This document shows, piece after piece, positions 11,545 to 24,275 of a DNA stretch of 64,000 nt. Both the position numbers and the translations under genes were made by a program. Every line of letters begins with the position of its first letter. Position 1 is the stretch's first letter. The notes beneath the pieces are model-generated. The model saw only the letters and a program-made list of their open reading frames with translations. It was not told the origin of the DNA and searched no databases. Source of the DNA: Mycolicibacterium sp. CH28 (GTDB lineage: Bacteria; Actinomycetota; Actinomycetes; Mycobacteriales; Mycobacteriaceae); NCBI RefSeq assembly GCF_004745805.1, contig NZ_SRLQ01000004.1:434001-498000 (forward strand), given 5' to 3'.

Positions 11545-12426
11545 GTGCTGCCTGCCGATGTCCGCCGATGGCAAGAGGGCGGCCGGATGCTGTCGACAAG
11601 CGCCGGAGAGATCTTCGTGCGGTGGCATCCCGGCTCCGCCAATTCCCGGGCCCCCGCTGTGCTTCTCTTGCACGGGTTTCCGTCGAGCTCCTATGACTTC
11701 CGCGGTGTTGTCGATCGCCTGGGTGACCGGGCCTGGCTGACGCTGGACTTCCTCGGCTTCGGACTGTCCGACAAGCCTCGCCCGCACCGCTACAGCCTGC
11801 TGGAGCAGGCCGATATCGTGCAGAGCGTGGTCGCCGACGTCGACCCGGGTCCGGTGGTTCTGCTGGCCCACGACATGGGTACCTCGGTGGCCACCGAGCT
11901 GCTGGCCCGCGACTTGTCCGGTGCACTGCCGTTCGAGCTACAACGGGCCGTCCTCACCAACGGCAGCGTGATCATCGAGCGGGCCAGCCTGCGCCCGAGC
12001 CAGAAGATCCTGCGCGGGCCGTTCGGGCCGGTGTTCTCGCGGTTGACCAACGAGCGCGGATTCCTGCGTGGCTTCGCCAAGTTGTACAGCCCCGGGCATC
12101 CGTTGTCCGAGCAGGAAGCCCAGGCCCAGTGGGCGCTGCTGGCCCGCGACGACGGTCACCGGATCCTGCACCTGCTGTGCGCCTACCTCAACGAGCGGGT
12201 CCGTTTCGCCCCGCGCTGGCACGGCGCCGTCCGCGACTGGGACAAGCCGCTCGGATTCCTTTGGGCCACCGGTGATCCCGTCGCCACCACCGAAGTCCTG
12301 GCCGGCCTGCGTGAGCTGCGGCCGGCTGCCGAGGTGATCGAGCTCGCCGGCATCGGCCACTACCCGCAGATCGAGGTGCCCGACGAGTTCACCGATGGCG
12401 CGCGAAAGCTCCTGCAGATCGGTTAG
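11545..12426 (+). CDS. lipZ: Alpha/beta hydrolase, LipZ (Rv1834)-like
   Basis: A 293-aa alpha/beta-hydrolase. I chose the GTG at 11545 (VLPADVRRWQEGGRM) because homologues begin with VREWRDGGR; the earlier start at 11482 lies in the inverted repeat. Visible motifs are the oxyanion-hole HGFPSSSYDF, the segment LDFLGFGLSDKPRPHRYSL, and a nucleophile elbow LAHDMGTS with D110. The catalytic His is H272 in GIGHYPQ. An Asp nucleophile, as in haloalkane dehalogenases and epoxide hydrolases, argues against a serine lipase despite the Lip name. The gene ends 9 nt from the convergent VWA-protein gene. Confidence 0.87.
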   Translation: MLPADVRRWQEGGRMLSTSAGEIFVRWHPGSANSRAPAVLLLHGFPSSSYDFRGVVDRLGDRAWLTLDFLGFGLSDKPRPHRYSLLEQADIVQSVVADVDPGPVVLLAHDMGTSVATELLARDLSGALPFELQRAVLTNGSVIIERASLRPSQKILRGPFGPVFSRLTNERGFLRGFAKLYSPGHPLSEQEAQAQWALLARDDGHRILHLLCAYLNERVRFAPRWHGAVRDWDKPLGFLWATGDPVATTEVLAGLRELRPAAEVIELAGIGHYPQIEVPDEFTDGARKLLQIG

Positions 12427-12435
12427 CGCTGATCG

Positions 12436-14475
12436 CTAAGACAGCATCGTCGTGATGGCGGCGGCCAGGTCCGGTGAGTCCGAGGCCGTGACATTCTGGT
12501 AGGTACCGCCGGAGGCCTGCGCAACTGCCTGCCACGTCGCACGGTCCTGGTCGTCGCCGAGGTCGATGACGTTGATAGCGACCGGCTTGGCCGGGTCGAC
12601 CGCCGACTTCACGTAAGCCTGCAATCCGGGCCCGTCCAGAGTCTGGTCGGTGTGCGGGCCCTGGGTGATCACCAGCACCGAGTTGCCCTGTCCCTCACGA
12701 TAGTTGGCCAGGGCGTCAGCGTAGATCAGCCGCAGCGTGGTGAACGACACTCCGCCGGAGCCGGACTGCGACAACCCATTGAGACTGGTGGTCAGTGCAC
12801 CGGCGCGGGGTTGGCCGGCGACCTGGTCGGACAACGGCCCTGTCGGCACCACCGAGCGGCCTTCGACACCGTTGAACGTCCACAGCCCTACCGCGGCGTT
12901 GGGGGGTAGCGCGCCGATCCGGTTGTTCAGCGCGGCCACCACGTTGGCCAGCCGCTGCTTGCCGCCCTCCTCGCCGGACATGGCTTGGTCGAGCATGATC
13001 GTGGTTGCCGAACCGGTGGCCGGGGTGGCCACGGCGGCGGCCAGGGTGGCGCGCAGGGAATCGTCGCCGACGGATAGCGCAGCGCCCAGCTGCGGGAAAC
13101 CGACGACATCGTTGCCGGGCGGGGTCGTGCCCTCGGCCCGGAAGCCGGCCTTCGCCAGCTCGCCGAGCTGTTCGCGTTTGCGCATGAATCGGGCGAATTC
13201 GCTGGCAGCGCTGACCTGCTCCTCGGACAGCCACGTTCCGGCCAGCAGCACGGTGGGATAGTCGGCCATCGCCACCGGGCCCGGCGGCAGCCACTCGGCA
13301 ACGTTGTTCTTGGCGTCCGGGAGCGTCGCGGCCCGGGTAAACAGCTGCTGTTCTGTCGTCGCCACCGCGTGCACCGGTGCCGCGGCCGGATCACCGCCGT
13401 CCAGCAGGGCCTTCCACGCCGTGTCGGCGGTGGCGTCGGCGAGTTTCGGCTGTCCGGCCATCAGGCTGTTGACGGCGCCCAGGCCGGCGGTGGCCGGCGC
13501 GTCCTGGGGGGCCGCGGCCATTGCGACCGCCTCGGCGGTCAGGTAGGTGGCGTCCGCATCGGCCACGGTGGGCAGTGCCAGTCGCAGCGATCCCCAGCCC
13601 GGCAGGTTGGTGTCGAGCGCGGTGGGGTTGGCTTGCAGCCCCGGTAGCGTGCCCCAACTCTGTTGAGCCAATGCATCTATGAGCTGAGGTCGGACCGCGA
13701 GCACGACCGGAGAGTTCACCAGGGAGCGGGCATCGCTGACGACCTGCTTGCCGGCGGCGGCCTGCAGGCGAGCCGCCGCGATGGAGCTGGCCGGGACCCA
13801 CAGTGCCGGCCGATCGCCGAGGTCGCCGGGCCAGTTGGAGACGAACCCGTCGATCACCCGGTCCGAATCGGCAGCCGTCACAACCATTTTCACGCAACGG
13901 TCGCCGATCGGGGTGGCGACGGCGTTGAAGTTCTCGGCGAACTTGTTGACGTTGGCCACGATCGACGGGTCGGCGACCACCGCGACGTTGGTGGTGCCGT
14001 CCAGACATTTCTGAGCGGCCTCGGTCGAGCGATGCGACAACACGTTGCCGAAGAACCGCCACAGGATCACCGCACCGACCAGGACCACGACGGTGATCAG
14101 GGCGGCGATCACTCCGATGCTCACCCCGCGGCGCCCGCCTTGGCTGCGGTGGCCGCCATCGGCGGCGCGCCGGCGCCGGCCGGTCTGGCCCGTCGACGGG
14201 GTCGCGGCGAATGCGGTGGTGCGTTCCTCGTCAGGGTCGACGTTGGGATAGGCCTCGCCGTCGGGATAGCCCCCGATGTTGGCACTGCCGCGGTCCGGTT
14301 CGCCCTCGGGACGGGAGTACTCACTGTCGTAGTCGGCATCGGCATCGTCGTAGCCATCGGCATCGTCGTAGTCGACATCGGCATCGTCGTAGCCATCGAA
14401 CCCGGAGTGATCGTCGGCAGGCTCGTCCGGTTCGCCGAAGGAATCCCCGGGACCGGGTTTGCTATGCCTGCCCAT
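12436..14475 (-). CDS. Membrane-anchored VWA / substrate-binding-like protein (Rv1836c-like)
   Basis: A 679-aa protein. The N-terminal 110 residues are cytoplasmic, acidic and disordered, including an Asp/Tyr/Ala repeat (residues 28-53) and a basic RRRR cluster. One transmembrane helix follows at about 119-139. The long extracytoplasmic part contains a region resembling periplasmic solute-binding folds (VAVVADPSIVANVNKFAENFN and ALWVPASS). Near the C-terminus there is a von Willebrand factor A-like domain (SATTIMLDQAMSG, GVSFTTLRLIYADAL and ITQGPHTDQTLDG). The first VWA motif reads MLDQAMSG, not DxSxS, so metal binding is doubtful. It is homologous in position to Rv1836c. It lies upstream of nothing in its own direction and is probably monocistronic. 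Confidence 0.82.
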   Translation of the reverse strand: MGRHSKPGPGDSFGEPDEPADDHSGFDGYDDADVDYDDADGYDDADADYDSEYSRPEGEPDRGSANIGGYPDGEAYPNVDPDEERTTAFAATPSTGQTGRRRRAADGGHRSQGGRRGVSIGVIAALITVVVLVGAVILWRFFGNVLSHRSTEAAQKCLDGTTNVAVVADPSIVANVNKFAENFNAVATPIGDRCVKMVVTAADSDRVIDGFVSNWPGDLGDRPALWVPASSIAAARLQAAAGKQVVSDARSLVNSPVVLAVRPQLIDALAQQSWGTLPGLQANPTALDTNLPGWGSLRLALPTVADADATYLTAEAVAMAAAPQDAPATAGLGAVNSLMAGQPKLADATADTAWKALLDGGDPAAAPVHAVATTEQQLFTRAATLPDAKNNVAEWLPPGPVAMADYPTVLLAGTWLSEEQVSAASEFARFMRKREQLGELAKAGFRAEGTTPPGNDVVGFPQLGAALSVGDDSLRATLAAAVATPATGSATTIMLDQAMSGEEGGKQRLANVVAALNNRIGALPPNAAVGLWTFNGVEGRSVVPTGPLSDQVAGQPRAGALTTSLNGLSQSGSGGVSFTTLRLIYADALANYREGQGNSVLVITQGPHTDQTLDGPGLQAYVKSAVDPAKPVAINVIDLGDDQDRATWQAVAQASGGTYQNVTASDSPDLAAAITTMLS
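14317..14397 (-). repeat. Asp-rich tandem repeat coding region
   Basis: Within the N-terminus of the VWA-like protein, the coding strand repeats units encoding GYDDAD/VDYDDAD-type peptides. On the + strand this reads as recurrent gtcgtagccatcggcatc blocks. The repeat covers residues 28-53 and is a likely site of copy-number variation. Confidence 0.7.
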
Positions 14476-14588
14476 GGCGGTGCCTAATCCTCTTTCGTCG
14501 AACGGTCATTCCGGTGCGTGCGCCAGACCCCGCACGAGTCTAGCGATCAGCCGGTTCGCCGCCCGTCTGCGCCGAACCGGGTCCTGGC

Positions 14589-16751
14589 TCAGGCGCCGAC
14601 GCTGGCCTTGTACTCCCGGCGGCGCCGATGAAGGATCGGCTCGGTGTAGCCGTTGGGCTGGGCCGCACCGGCCAGGATCAGTTCCTGGGCGGCCTGGAAG
14701 GCGATGCTGCCGTCGGGGTCGGGGGCCATCGGGCGGAACTCCGGATCCCCGGCGTTCTGCTCGTCGACCACCGAGGCCATCCGGCGCAGACTGGACTTCA
14801 CGTCGTCCTCGGTGATGACGCCGTGCCGCAACCAGTTGGCCAGCAGCTGGCTGGAGATCCGCAGCGTGGCCCGGTCCTCCATCAGCGCGACGTTGTGGAT
14901 GTCGGGCACCTTCGAACAGCCGACACCGGCGTCGATCCAGCGGACCACATAGCCCAGGATCGACTGACAGTTGTTGTCGACCTCTTCGTGGATCTCCTCA
15001 GGAGACCAGGCCAGCTCCTTGGCCAGCGGGATGGTCAGCAGCTCGTCGAGGGTGGTGCGGGTCTTACCGGCCAGTTCCTGGTGCACCTGGTAGACGTCGA
15101 CCAGGTGATAGTGCATGACGTGCAGCGTCGCCGCGGTGGGTGAGGGCACCCAGGCTGTGGTGGCACCGGCGCGGGGCTGGGCGATCTTCTGCTCGACCAT
15201 GTCGGCCATCAGGTCGGTCATCGCCCACATGCCCTTGCCGATCTGAGCCCGACCGGAGAACCCGGTGGCCAAGCCGACGTCGACGTTCTGGTCCTCGTAG
15301 GCCAGGATCCACGGCTGGGTCTTCATGGCGCCCTTGCGGATCATCGGGCCGGCTTCCATCGAGGTGTGGATCTCGTCGCCGGTGCGGTCCAGGAATCCGG
15401 TGTTGATGAACGCCACCCGGTCGGCGGCGGCCTTCACACACGCCTTGAGGTTGGCCGACGTGCGTCGCTCCTCGTCCATGATGCCGACCTTGATCGTGTT
15501 CTGCGGCAAGCCAAGCACGTCCTCGACGCGGCTGAACAGCTCGCAGGTGAACGCGACCTCGTCGGGACCGTGCATCTTTGGCTTGACGATGTAGATCGAG
15601 CCGGTGCGGCTGTTCTGGCCATTCAGCCCGTGTGTCGCGATCAGCGTGGTGAACAGCGCGTCCTGGATGCCCTCGAACACCTCATTACCGTCGGCGTCCA
15701 CGATCGCGTCGTTGGTCATCAGGTGTCCGACGTTGCGGACGAACAGCAGACTGCGCCCGGGCAGGGTGACTTCGCCCTCAGCGGTCTGGTAGGTGCGGTC
15801 GGCGTTGAGCACCCGGGTGAAGGTCTTGCCGCCCTTGGTGACCTCTTCGGCCAGGTCGCCCTTGTTCAGGCCCAGCCAGTTGCGGTAGCCCAGGACCTTG
15901 TCCTCGGCGTCGACGGCGGCCACCGAGTCCTCGAAGTCCATGATCGTGGTGATCGCCGACTCCAGCACGACGTCCTTGATGCCGGCGCGGTCGGTGGACC
16001 CGATGGGCGATTCGGGGTCGATCAGGATCTCGATGTGCAGGCCGTTGTTGCCCAACAGCACCGACCAGGACGGGGAGCCCAGTTCGCCGGTGTAGCCGAC
16101 GAACTTCTCCGGGCTGGCCAGGCCGGTAACCTGGTCGCCCTGGGCGATCTCCAGGACGCCTTCGACGACGGACAGGCCGGTGGCCTCGCTCCACGACCCG
16201 GAGGCCAGCGGCACGGCCTGGTCGAGGAAGTTGCGCGCGTAGGCGATCACCTTGTCGCCGCGAAGCTTGTTGTAGCCGGTGCCCGGCTCCGCGCCGTCCT
16301 CGTCGCTGATGACGTCGGTGCCGTAGAGCGCGTCGTACAGCGAGCCCCAGCGGGCGTTGGCGGCGTTGAGCGCGAACCGGGCGTTGAGGATCGGGACCAC
16401 CAGCTGCGGGCCGGCGGTGGTGGTGATCTCGTCATCGACACCGGCTGTGGTGATGGTGAAGTCCTCGGGCTCCGGCAACAGGTAGCCGATGTCGGTGAGG
16501 AACTGCTGGTACTCGCCGGCGTCGATGCCGCCGATGATGCGCTGCCGGTGCCACTTGTCGATCTGGGCCTGCAGCTCGTCGCGGCGCGCGAGCAGATCCT
16601 GGTTCTGCGGGGTGAGGTCGGTGACGACCTTGTCGACCCCCGACCAGAAGCTGTCGGGGTCGATGCCGGTACCGGGCAGCGCTTCGTTGGTGATGAAGTC
16701 GTACAACGACTGCGCCACACGCAGGTTGCCGACGGGCACGCGATCGGTCAT
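14589..16751 (-). CDS. glcB: Malate synthase G
   Basis: Malate synthase G of the glyoxylate shunt, condensing glyoxylate with acetyl-CoA to malate. It has 720 aa, close to the 741 aa of M. tuberculosis GlcB (Rv1837c). It starts at ATG 16751 ([19 protein letters not shown]), with AGGGAGG just upstream on the minus strand. Family blocks visible include [50 protein letters not shown] and [22 protein letters not shown]. In M. tuberculosis it is also surface-exposed and essential on fatty acids. A 113-nt gap separates it from the next minus-strand gene. Confidence 0.98.
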   Translation of the reverse strand: MTDRVPVGNLRVAQSLYDFITNEALPGTGIDPDSFWSGVDKVVTDLTPQNQDLLARRDELQAQIDKWHRQRIIGGIDAGEYQQFLTDIGYLLPEPEDFTITTAGVDDEITTTAGPQLVVPILNARFALNAANARWGSLYDALYGTDVISDEDGAEPGTGYNKLRGDKVIAYARNFLDQAVPLASGSWSEATGLSVVEGVLEIAQGDQVTGLASPEKFVGYTGELGSPSWSVLLGNNGLHIEILIDPESPIGSTDRAGIKDVVLESAITTIMDFEDSVAAVDAEDKVLGYRNWLGLNKGDLAEEVTKGGKTFTRVLNADRTYQTAEGEVTLPGRSLLFVRNVGHLMTNDAIVDADGNEVFEGIQDALFTTLIATHGLNGQNSRTGSIYIVKPKMHGPDEVAFTCELFSRVEDVLGLPQNTIKVGIMDEERRTSANLKACVKAAADRVAFINTGFLDRTGDEIHTSMEAGPMIRKGAMKTQPWILAYEDQNVDVGLATGFSGRAQIGKGMWAMTDLMADMVEQKIAQPRAGATTAWVPSPTAATLHVMHYHLVDVYQVHQELAGKTRTTLDELLTIPLAKELAWSPEEIHEEVDNNCQSILGYVVRWIDAGVGCSKVPDIHNVALMEDRATLRISSQLLANWLRHGVITEDDVKSSLRRMASVVDEQNAGDPEFRPMAPDPDGSIAFQAAQELILAGAAQPNGYTEPILHRRRREYKASVGA

Positions 16752-16770
16752 TGGTCCTCCCTCATGACAA

Positions 16771-17718
16771 TCAATTCATCTTACCCGCAGGTAGGGAGCT
16801 CTCCGACACAGTGTCGTAGGACGGAGTGGGCGTCGAGTCGGCCGCGTCGACGGCCAACAGTCGCTCGCACCGCGACAGCAGCGCCAGGCGCAGCGGGCCG
16901 GCTCGTTCGGTGATAACCCCCTGGCACCGCACGTATTCCGCTCTTCCGGCGGGTTCTTCCACCGCGATCGGCTCGAAACCGAACGCGCTCAGATCGTAGG
17001 GCCCGGCGCGCATGTCCAGCTCACGGGCCTCGGCGGCCAGCTGCAGGCAGTCCGCCAGGAGTTCCGAATCGACCAGCGGGCCGAGCTTGTAGCACCACTT
17101 GTACAAGTCCATGTTGGTGTGCAGGCAGCCCGGCTGCTCCCAGTCGACCTGAGTGGCCCGGGTGGGCGCCCAGCGGTTGCGCGGCACCGCCGAGGCGGTG
17201 AAGAAGCGGTAGGCATCGAAATGGGTGCAGCGCAACGGCGTCGATTCGACGACGGCGTCGGTGCCGGCTGCGCCCAACCGCAGCGGCACCCGGTCGTGGC
17301 GCACGGCGTCGGTGCGGTACACCATCGCCCACTCATGCATGCCGAAACAGCCGAGCTGCGGGGCGCGCCGCGCGGTTTCGCGCAGCAGACCGGCCACGAA
17401 GGCCACCGTGGGCAGCCGAGACCGTAGGTGTTCGGCGGCCACGGTGACGCCGTCGGCGGTGGAGCGGTAGCCGGCCCGGTCCAGATACGGCGCAGCCGCC
17501 GGACCGGCCAGCACGGTGCCGAAGCCGGGGTGCCACACCTTGAGCTGGCGCGGGCGCAGGCTGTAGTAGGTGAACAGGAAATCCCAGACCGGGTGAGCCT
17601 CGCCGCGGCGGGCGCGCCTGGCATGGGGTCCGGTGAACGTCTCGACGCGAGACTGGTGTGCCGCGGCACGACCGGTCCAGTCGGCTTCGGCCAGGACCCG
17701 CGTAGGCCGGTCAGGCAC
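16771..17718 (-). CDS. Conserved protein often labelled 3-methyladenine DNA glycosylase
   Basis: A 315-aa soluble protein, GTG start at 17718, overlapping the end of the CBS gene by 8 nt and so in the same operon. Recognisable conserved blocks are [66 protein letters not shown] and [19 protein letters not shown]. Actinobacterial homologues are widely annotated as 3-methyladenine DNA glycosylase, but I see no helix-hairpin-helix or AAG-type motif to support that. The His/Tyr/Trp-rich conserved segments suggest an enzyme. It is not present at this place in M. tuberculosis. Function unknown. Confidence 0.78.
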   Translation of the reverse strand: MPDRPTRVLAEADWTGRAAAHQSRVETFTGPHARRARRGEAHPVWDFLFTYYSLRPRQLKVWHPGFGTVLAGPAAAPYLDRAGYRSTADGVTVAAEHLRSRLPTVAFVAGLLRETARRAPQLGCFGMHEWAMVYRTDAVRHDRVPLRLGAAGTDAVVESTPLRCTHFDAYRFFTASAVPRNRWAPTRATQVDWEQPGCLHTNMDLYKWCYKLGPLVDSELLADCLQLAAEARELDMRAGPYDLSAFGFEPIAVEEPAGRAEYVRCQGVITERAGPLRLALLSRCERLLAVDAADSTPTPSYDTVSESSLPAGKMN

Positions 17719-18765
17719 GGTGCATTCCGTCGCGCACCGTGCCGACCAGGTCTTCGACCAGGTCCTCCAGTGCGACCATCGCGCACACGCTGCCGTCGGC
17801 GGCGGTCACCAGCGCCAGGTGGCTATTGTTGCGGCGCAACAGCGACAGCGCATCCGGCAGCGCCATGTCGGCGGCCACCCGGGGCAGCGGGCGTACCACC
17901 GATCCGTCGACAACCGAGTCGGGCTGGTCGATCTGGGACAACACATCCTTGATGTGGAGATAGCCCAGCACGGTGCCGTCGGTGCCCACCACCGGGAACC
18001 GCGAATACCCGGTGTCGGTGAGTGCCTTCTCGACCGCGCGCACGGTCGGCCCGCGGCCGGGGCCGACGACCGGCACGGCGCGGATCTGGTCCAGCGGCAC
18101 CGCGACGTCGTTGACGACGCGGTTGCGGATCTGCAGGGCTCGAGTCAGGCGCAGGTGTTCCTCGGGGTCGAGCAGGCCTTCGGACCGGGACTCGGCGATC
18201 ATCTCGGCGAGCTCGACGCTGGATACCGTCACGTCGAGTTCGTCCTTGACCTTGACCCCGAACGTCTTGAGCGTGGTGTTGGCGGCCCAGTTGTAGAACG
18301 CGACAAGAGGTCGCACACACCGGACGTAGACCAGGTACACCGGCACGACCAGCATGGCCGTCTTCTCCGGCCCGGCGATGGCGATGTTCTTGGGCACCAT
18401 CTCGCCGAGCAACACGTGCAACGTCACCACGACGGCCAGCGCTACCAGGAACGACACCGTGTGCAACACCGCGTCGGGGACACCGACCAGGTCGAACGGT
18501 TTTTCCAGCAGATGGGCGACGGCCGGCTCGCCGACCCGGCCCAGCAGGATCGAACACACCGTGATGCCCAGCTGGGCGCCGGCCAGCATCAGCGACAGCT
18601 GCTCGCCGGCCCGCAGCACCGTGACCGCGCTCTTCTTGCCCTGCTCGGCGAGGCCCTCCAGCCGGTCGCGGCGGGCCGAGATCAACGCGAACTCCGAGCC
18701 GACGAAGAATGCGTTGGCCGCCAGCAGAGCCAAAGTCAGCAGCACTCCGAAGATGTCGGTGCCCA

Positions 18766-18766
<1 letters not shown>
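17711..18766 (-). CDS. CNNM/HlyC-type CBS membrane protein (Rv1841c-like)
   Basis: A 351-aa DUF21/CBS-pair membrane protein. It has an N-terminal DUF21 domain with about three to four helices (LLTLALLAANAFFVGSEFALIS; LSLMLAGAQLGITVCSILLG; TLHVLLGEMVPKN). Two CBS motifs follow (residues about 205-330). It is shorter than its upstream neighbour and lacks the C-terminal CorC_HlyC domain. Its ATG overlaps the neighbour's stop by one base (TGATG), indicating translational coupling. Relatives act in magnesium or cobalt transport or homeostasis; older 'hemolysin' labels are not supported by function. Confidence 0.9.
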
Positions 18767-20130
<1,364 letters not shown>

Positions 20131-20330
20131 GAAGCCCTCGATAACGTGCTGCCGGGCCTGGTGCCCGGCCGACTAGTGGAGGGTTCGGCGTCGGCCTCGT
20201 CGGCTGGCCGCTCGCCCGAGGCAGCCCGCTCCGCGGGGGCCTCGACGGGTGCCTGCGGCACGGGATCCCTTTCCTCGTTGGGGGTCAGAATGAACCCCTA
20301 TGGTAGCGGCTCGACGGTGGCGCCCTGAGG

Positions 20331-21776
<1,446 letters not shown>

Positions 21777-21794
21777 CTAGTGTGCGGGGTCGGG

Positions 21795-23258
21795 TCAGGC
21801 CTCGACCTCGGTGCGGTCACCGCTCCACAGCGTGTGGAAGCGTGCGGCCGGGTCGGCGTCGATACGTCCGTAGGTGTGCGCGCCGAAGAAGTCGCGCAGA
21901 CCCTGGGTCAGCGCCGCGGGCAGCCGGTCGGTACGCAGGGCGTCGTAGTAGGACAGCGCCGAGGCGAATCCGGGAATCGGGATGCCGAGCTTTGTCGCGG
22001 TGACCACGACGCGCCGCCAGCTGTCGATCGAGGATTCGATGGCTTCCCGGAAGTACGGCGCGACGATCAGCGTGGCGAGATCAGGTTCGGCGTCGAAGGC
22101 CTCCTTGATCCGGTTGAGGAACTTGGCCCGGATGATGCAGCCGCCGCGCCAGATGGTGGCCATGTCGCCGGGGGTGATGCCCCAGTTGTACTCGACGGAG
22201 CCGGCCTGGATCTGGTTGAAGCCCTGGGCGTAGGCGATGATCTTCGAGGCGTACAGCGCCTTGCTGACGTCATCGATGAATTGCGTTGCATCCGTGGGGT
22301 GTTCGCCCAACTCGCCGGATGCCAGGCCGGTCGTTGCCCGGCGTTGGGTCACCGACCCCGACAGGGCCCGGGCAAAGACGGCTTCGGCGATGCCGGTCAC
22401 CGGTACCCCAAGGTCCAGAGCGGACTTGACCGTCCAGCGGCCGGTGCCCTTCTGCTCGGCCTCGTCGACGATGACGTCGACCAGTGGTTTGCCGGTCTTG
22501 GCGTCGGTCTGGCGCAGCACCTCGGCGGTGATCTCGATCAGGTAGCTGTCCAGGTCGCCGGAGTTCCACTCGGCGAAGATCTCGGCGATCTCGGGTGCGG
22601 ACTTGCCGAGTCCGTCGCGCAGCAGCTGGTAGGCCTCGCCGATGAGCTGCATGTCGGAGTATTCGATGCCGTTGTGCACCATCTTGACGAAGTGGCCGGC
22701 TCCGTCCGGGCCGATGTGCGTGCAGCAGGGAACACCGTCGACGTGAGCCGATATTTCCTCGAGCAGGGGGCCCAGCGACTTGTAGGACTCCGCGGGTCCG
22801 CCGGGCATGATCGAGGGTCCGTTGAGGGCGCCTTCCTCGCCGCCGGAGATGCCGGCGCCGACGAAGTGCAGGCCGCGCTCGCGGACGGCCTTCTCCCGGC
22901 GGATGGTGTCGGTGTAGAGCGCGTTGCCGCCGTCGATGATGATGTCGCCCGGCTCGAAGACCTCACAGAGTTCGTCGATCACCGCGTCGGTGGGATCGCC
23001 GGCCTTGACCATGATCAGTGCGCGGCGCGGTCGCTCCAGGGCGGCGGCGAACTCGGCCATCGTCTCGGTGCGTACGAACGTGCCCTCATCGCTATGCGCG
23101 GCCAGCAGGGCATCGGTCTTGGCGACCGAGCGGTTGTGCAGCGCGACCGTATAGCCGTGATGGGCGAAGTTGCGCGCGATGTTGGAGCCCATCACCGCCA
23201 AGCCCGTGACGCCGATCTGCGCGGTGCCGTCCGTGCTGTCCGTCTGCGATGAGCTCAT
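21795..23258 (-). CDS. gnd1: 6-phosphogluconate dehydrogenase
   Basis: Decarboxylating 6-phosphogluconate dehydrogenase of the pentose phosphate pathway, producing ribulose 5-phosphate and NADPH. It has 487 aa from ATG 23258 (MSSSQTDSTDG), with an AAAGG element upstream; a TTG one codon earlier is less likely. The Rossmann motif is GLAVMGSNIARNFAHHGY. The substrate-binding and catalytic segment is GAGISGGEEGALNGPSIMPGG, followed by VKMVHNGIEYSDMQLI. The C-terminal helical domain has GRIDADPAARFHTLWSGDRTEVEA. The long form (about 480 aa) is the classic Gnd type. It is homologous to Rv1844c. Confidence 0.97.
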   Translation of the reverse strand: MSSSQTDSTDGTAQIGVTGLAVMGSNIARNFAHHGYTVALHNRSVAKTDALLAAHSDEGTFVRTETMAEFAAALERPRRALIMVKAGDPTDAVIDELCEVFEPGDIIIDGGNALYTDTIRREKAVRERGLHFVGAGISGGEEGALNGPSIMPGGPAESYKSLGPLLEEISAHVDGVPCCTHIGPDGAGHFVKMVHNGIEYSDMQLIGEAYQLLRDGLGKSAPEIAEIFAEWNSGDLDSYLIEITAEVLRQTDAKTGKPLVDVIVDEAEQKGTGRWTVKSALDLGVPVTGIAEAVFARALSGSVTQRRATTGLASGELGEHPTDATQFIDDVSKALYASKIIAYAQGFNQIQAGSVEYNWGITPGDMATIWRGGCIIRAKFLNRIKEAFDAEPDLATLIVAPYFREAIESSIDSWRRVVVTATKLGIPIPGFASALSYYDALRTDRLPAALTQGLRDFFGAHTYGRIDADPAARFHTLWSGDRTEVEA

Positions 23259-23301
23259 CAAGGGCCTTTCAGTTGTTCATTCGGTTGTGGCACGGAGAAT
23301 C

Positions 23302-24228
23302 TCAAGAAAAGAACAGCCTATGCAGTTCGGTCAGCCAGGGCACCGCGACCGCGAGGGTCGGTAGCACCAGCACCGTCGCGGCCGCGACGTAGGCGCCCAG
23401 CGACAGCCACCCGCTGTTGGGCCGGCCGGAAAGCCGGCGCACCCGGACCACCGTGGTCGGCCCGCCGGCGGCCAGCGCACCCGAGGGCGTTGGTCCGGCT
23501 GCGCATGCCACCAGCGCGCGGGCCAGGGGAGCGGGCCCGGCAGTGCGTACCGCCGCGTCGTCGGCGAGCAACTCGACCAGCAATCGCACGGCGGCCAGCG
23601 CGCTGCCACTGCGGACGAAGCGGGGAAACGCGGTGTGCACCGCGATGAACGCCTCGAGCACCAGATCGTGGCGGGCGCGCAGGTGGGCTCGCTCGTGGCT
23701 GAGGATCGCCACCAGTTCGGGGTCGCTGAGGGCGGCGAGGGTGCCTTCGCTGAGCACCACCCGGCTGCGCACTCCGGGCAGACAGTAGGCCAGTGGCTCG
23801 GCCACGTGGAGCACCCGCAGCCCGTTCATCCCGTGCCGGCAGTCACCGAGCAGGTCGACCACCATCCGGTGGTGCGCCCGGCGGCGCCGGGTCGCCACGG
23901 CGACCTGCACCCCCGCCAGCATCAAGCGCGCGCCGATCAACAGGGTGACGGCGAAGACTGTGACGTAGCCCAGCCACAGCGGCCAGCCGAGCACCGCGAT
24001 CTCGCTGGTGACCGTTGCGGTCGGGCGGCCGTCGGGGCCGGGGGCGAAGAGCCGGGAGGCGATCGCCAGCCCGGCGCTGAACGCGGAGAGTACGGCGGCC
24101 ACGGCGATCGACTGCCACAAGACGATCGCTGCTCGAGGCGCCCGCATCGGCCACGAGGCCCGCGCCAGTACTGCCGGCACGGGGCCGACCAGCGTCAAGG
24201 CGAGGAGAGTGAAGGCCAGCGCGGACAC
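23302..24228 (-). CDS. BlaR1-like M56 membrane metallopeptidase (Rv1845c-like)
   Basis: A 308-aa integral membrane protein, GTG start at 24228, 47 nt after blaI on the same strand. It has several transmembrane helices (1-25, 33-58, 78-110, C-terminal 280-300) and a zinc motif HERAH at residues 178-182. A further histidine follows in HLRARHD. It has no C-terminal penicillin-binding sensor domain, unlike staphylococcal BlaR1. In M. tuberculosis Rv1845c pairs with BlaI (Rv1846c), linking cell-wall stress to the regulon; cleavage of BlaI by this peptidase is inferred from the BlaR1 paradigm. Confidence 0.9.
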   Translation of the reverse strand: MSALAFTLLALTLVGPVPAVLARASWPMRAPRAAIVLWQSIAVAAVLSAFSAGLAIASRLFAPGPDGRPTATVTSEIAVLGWPLWLGYVTVFAVTLLIGARLMLAGVQVAVATRRRRAHHRMVVDLLGDCRHGMNGLRVLHVAEPLAYCLPGVRSRVVLSEGTLAALSDPELVAILSHERAHLRARHDLVLEAFIAVHTAFPRFVRSGSALAAVRLLVELLADDAAVRTAGPAPLARALVACAAGPTPSGALAAGGPTTVVRVRRLSGRPNSGWLSLGAYVAAATVLVLPTLAVAVPWLTELHRLFFS

Positions 24229-24275
24229 GCCGCCATTTTCCCTCAGGCCTGGGGCGCGCCGCCAGTGGGCCAGGG

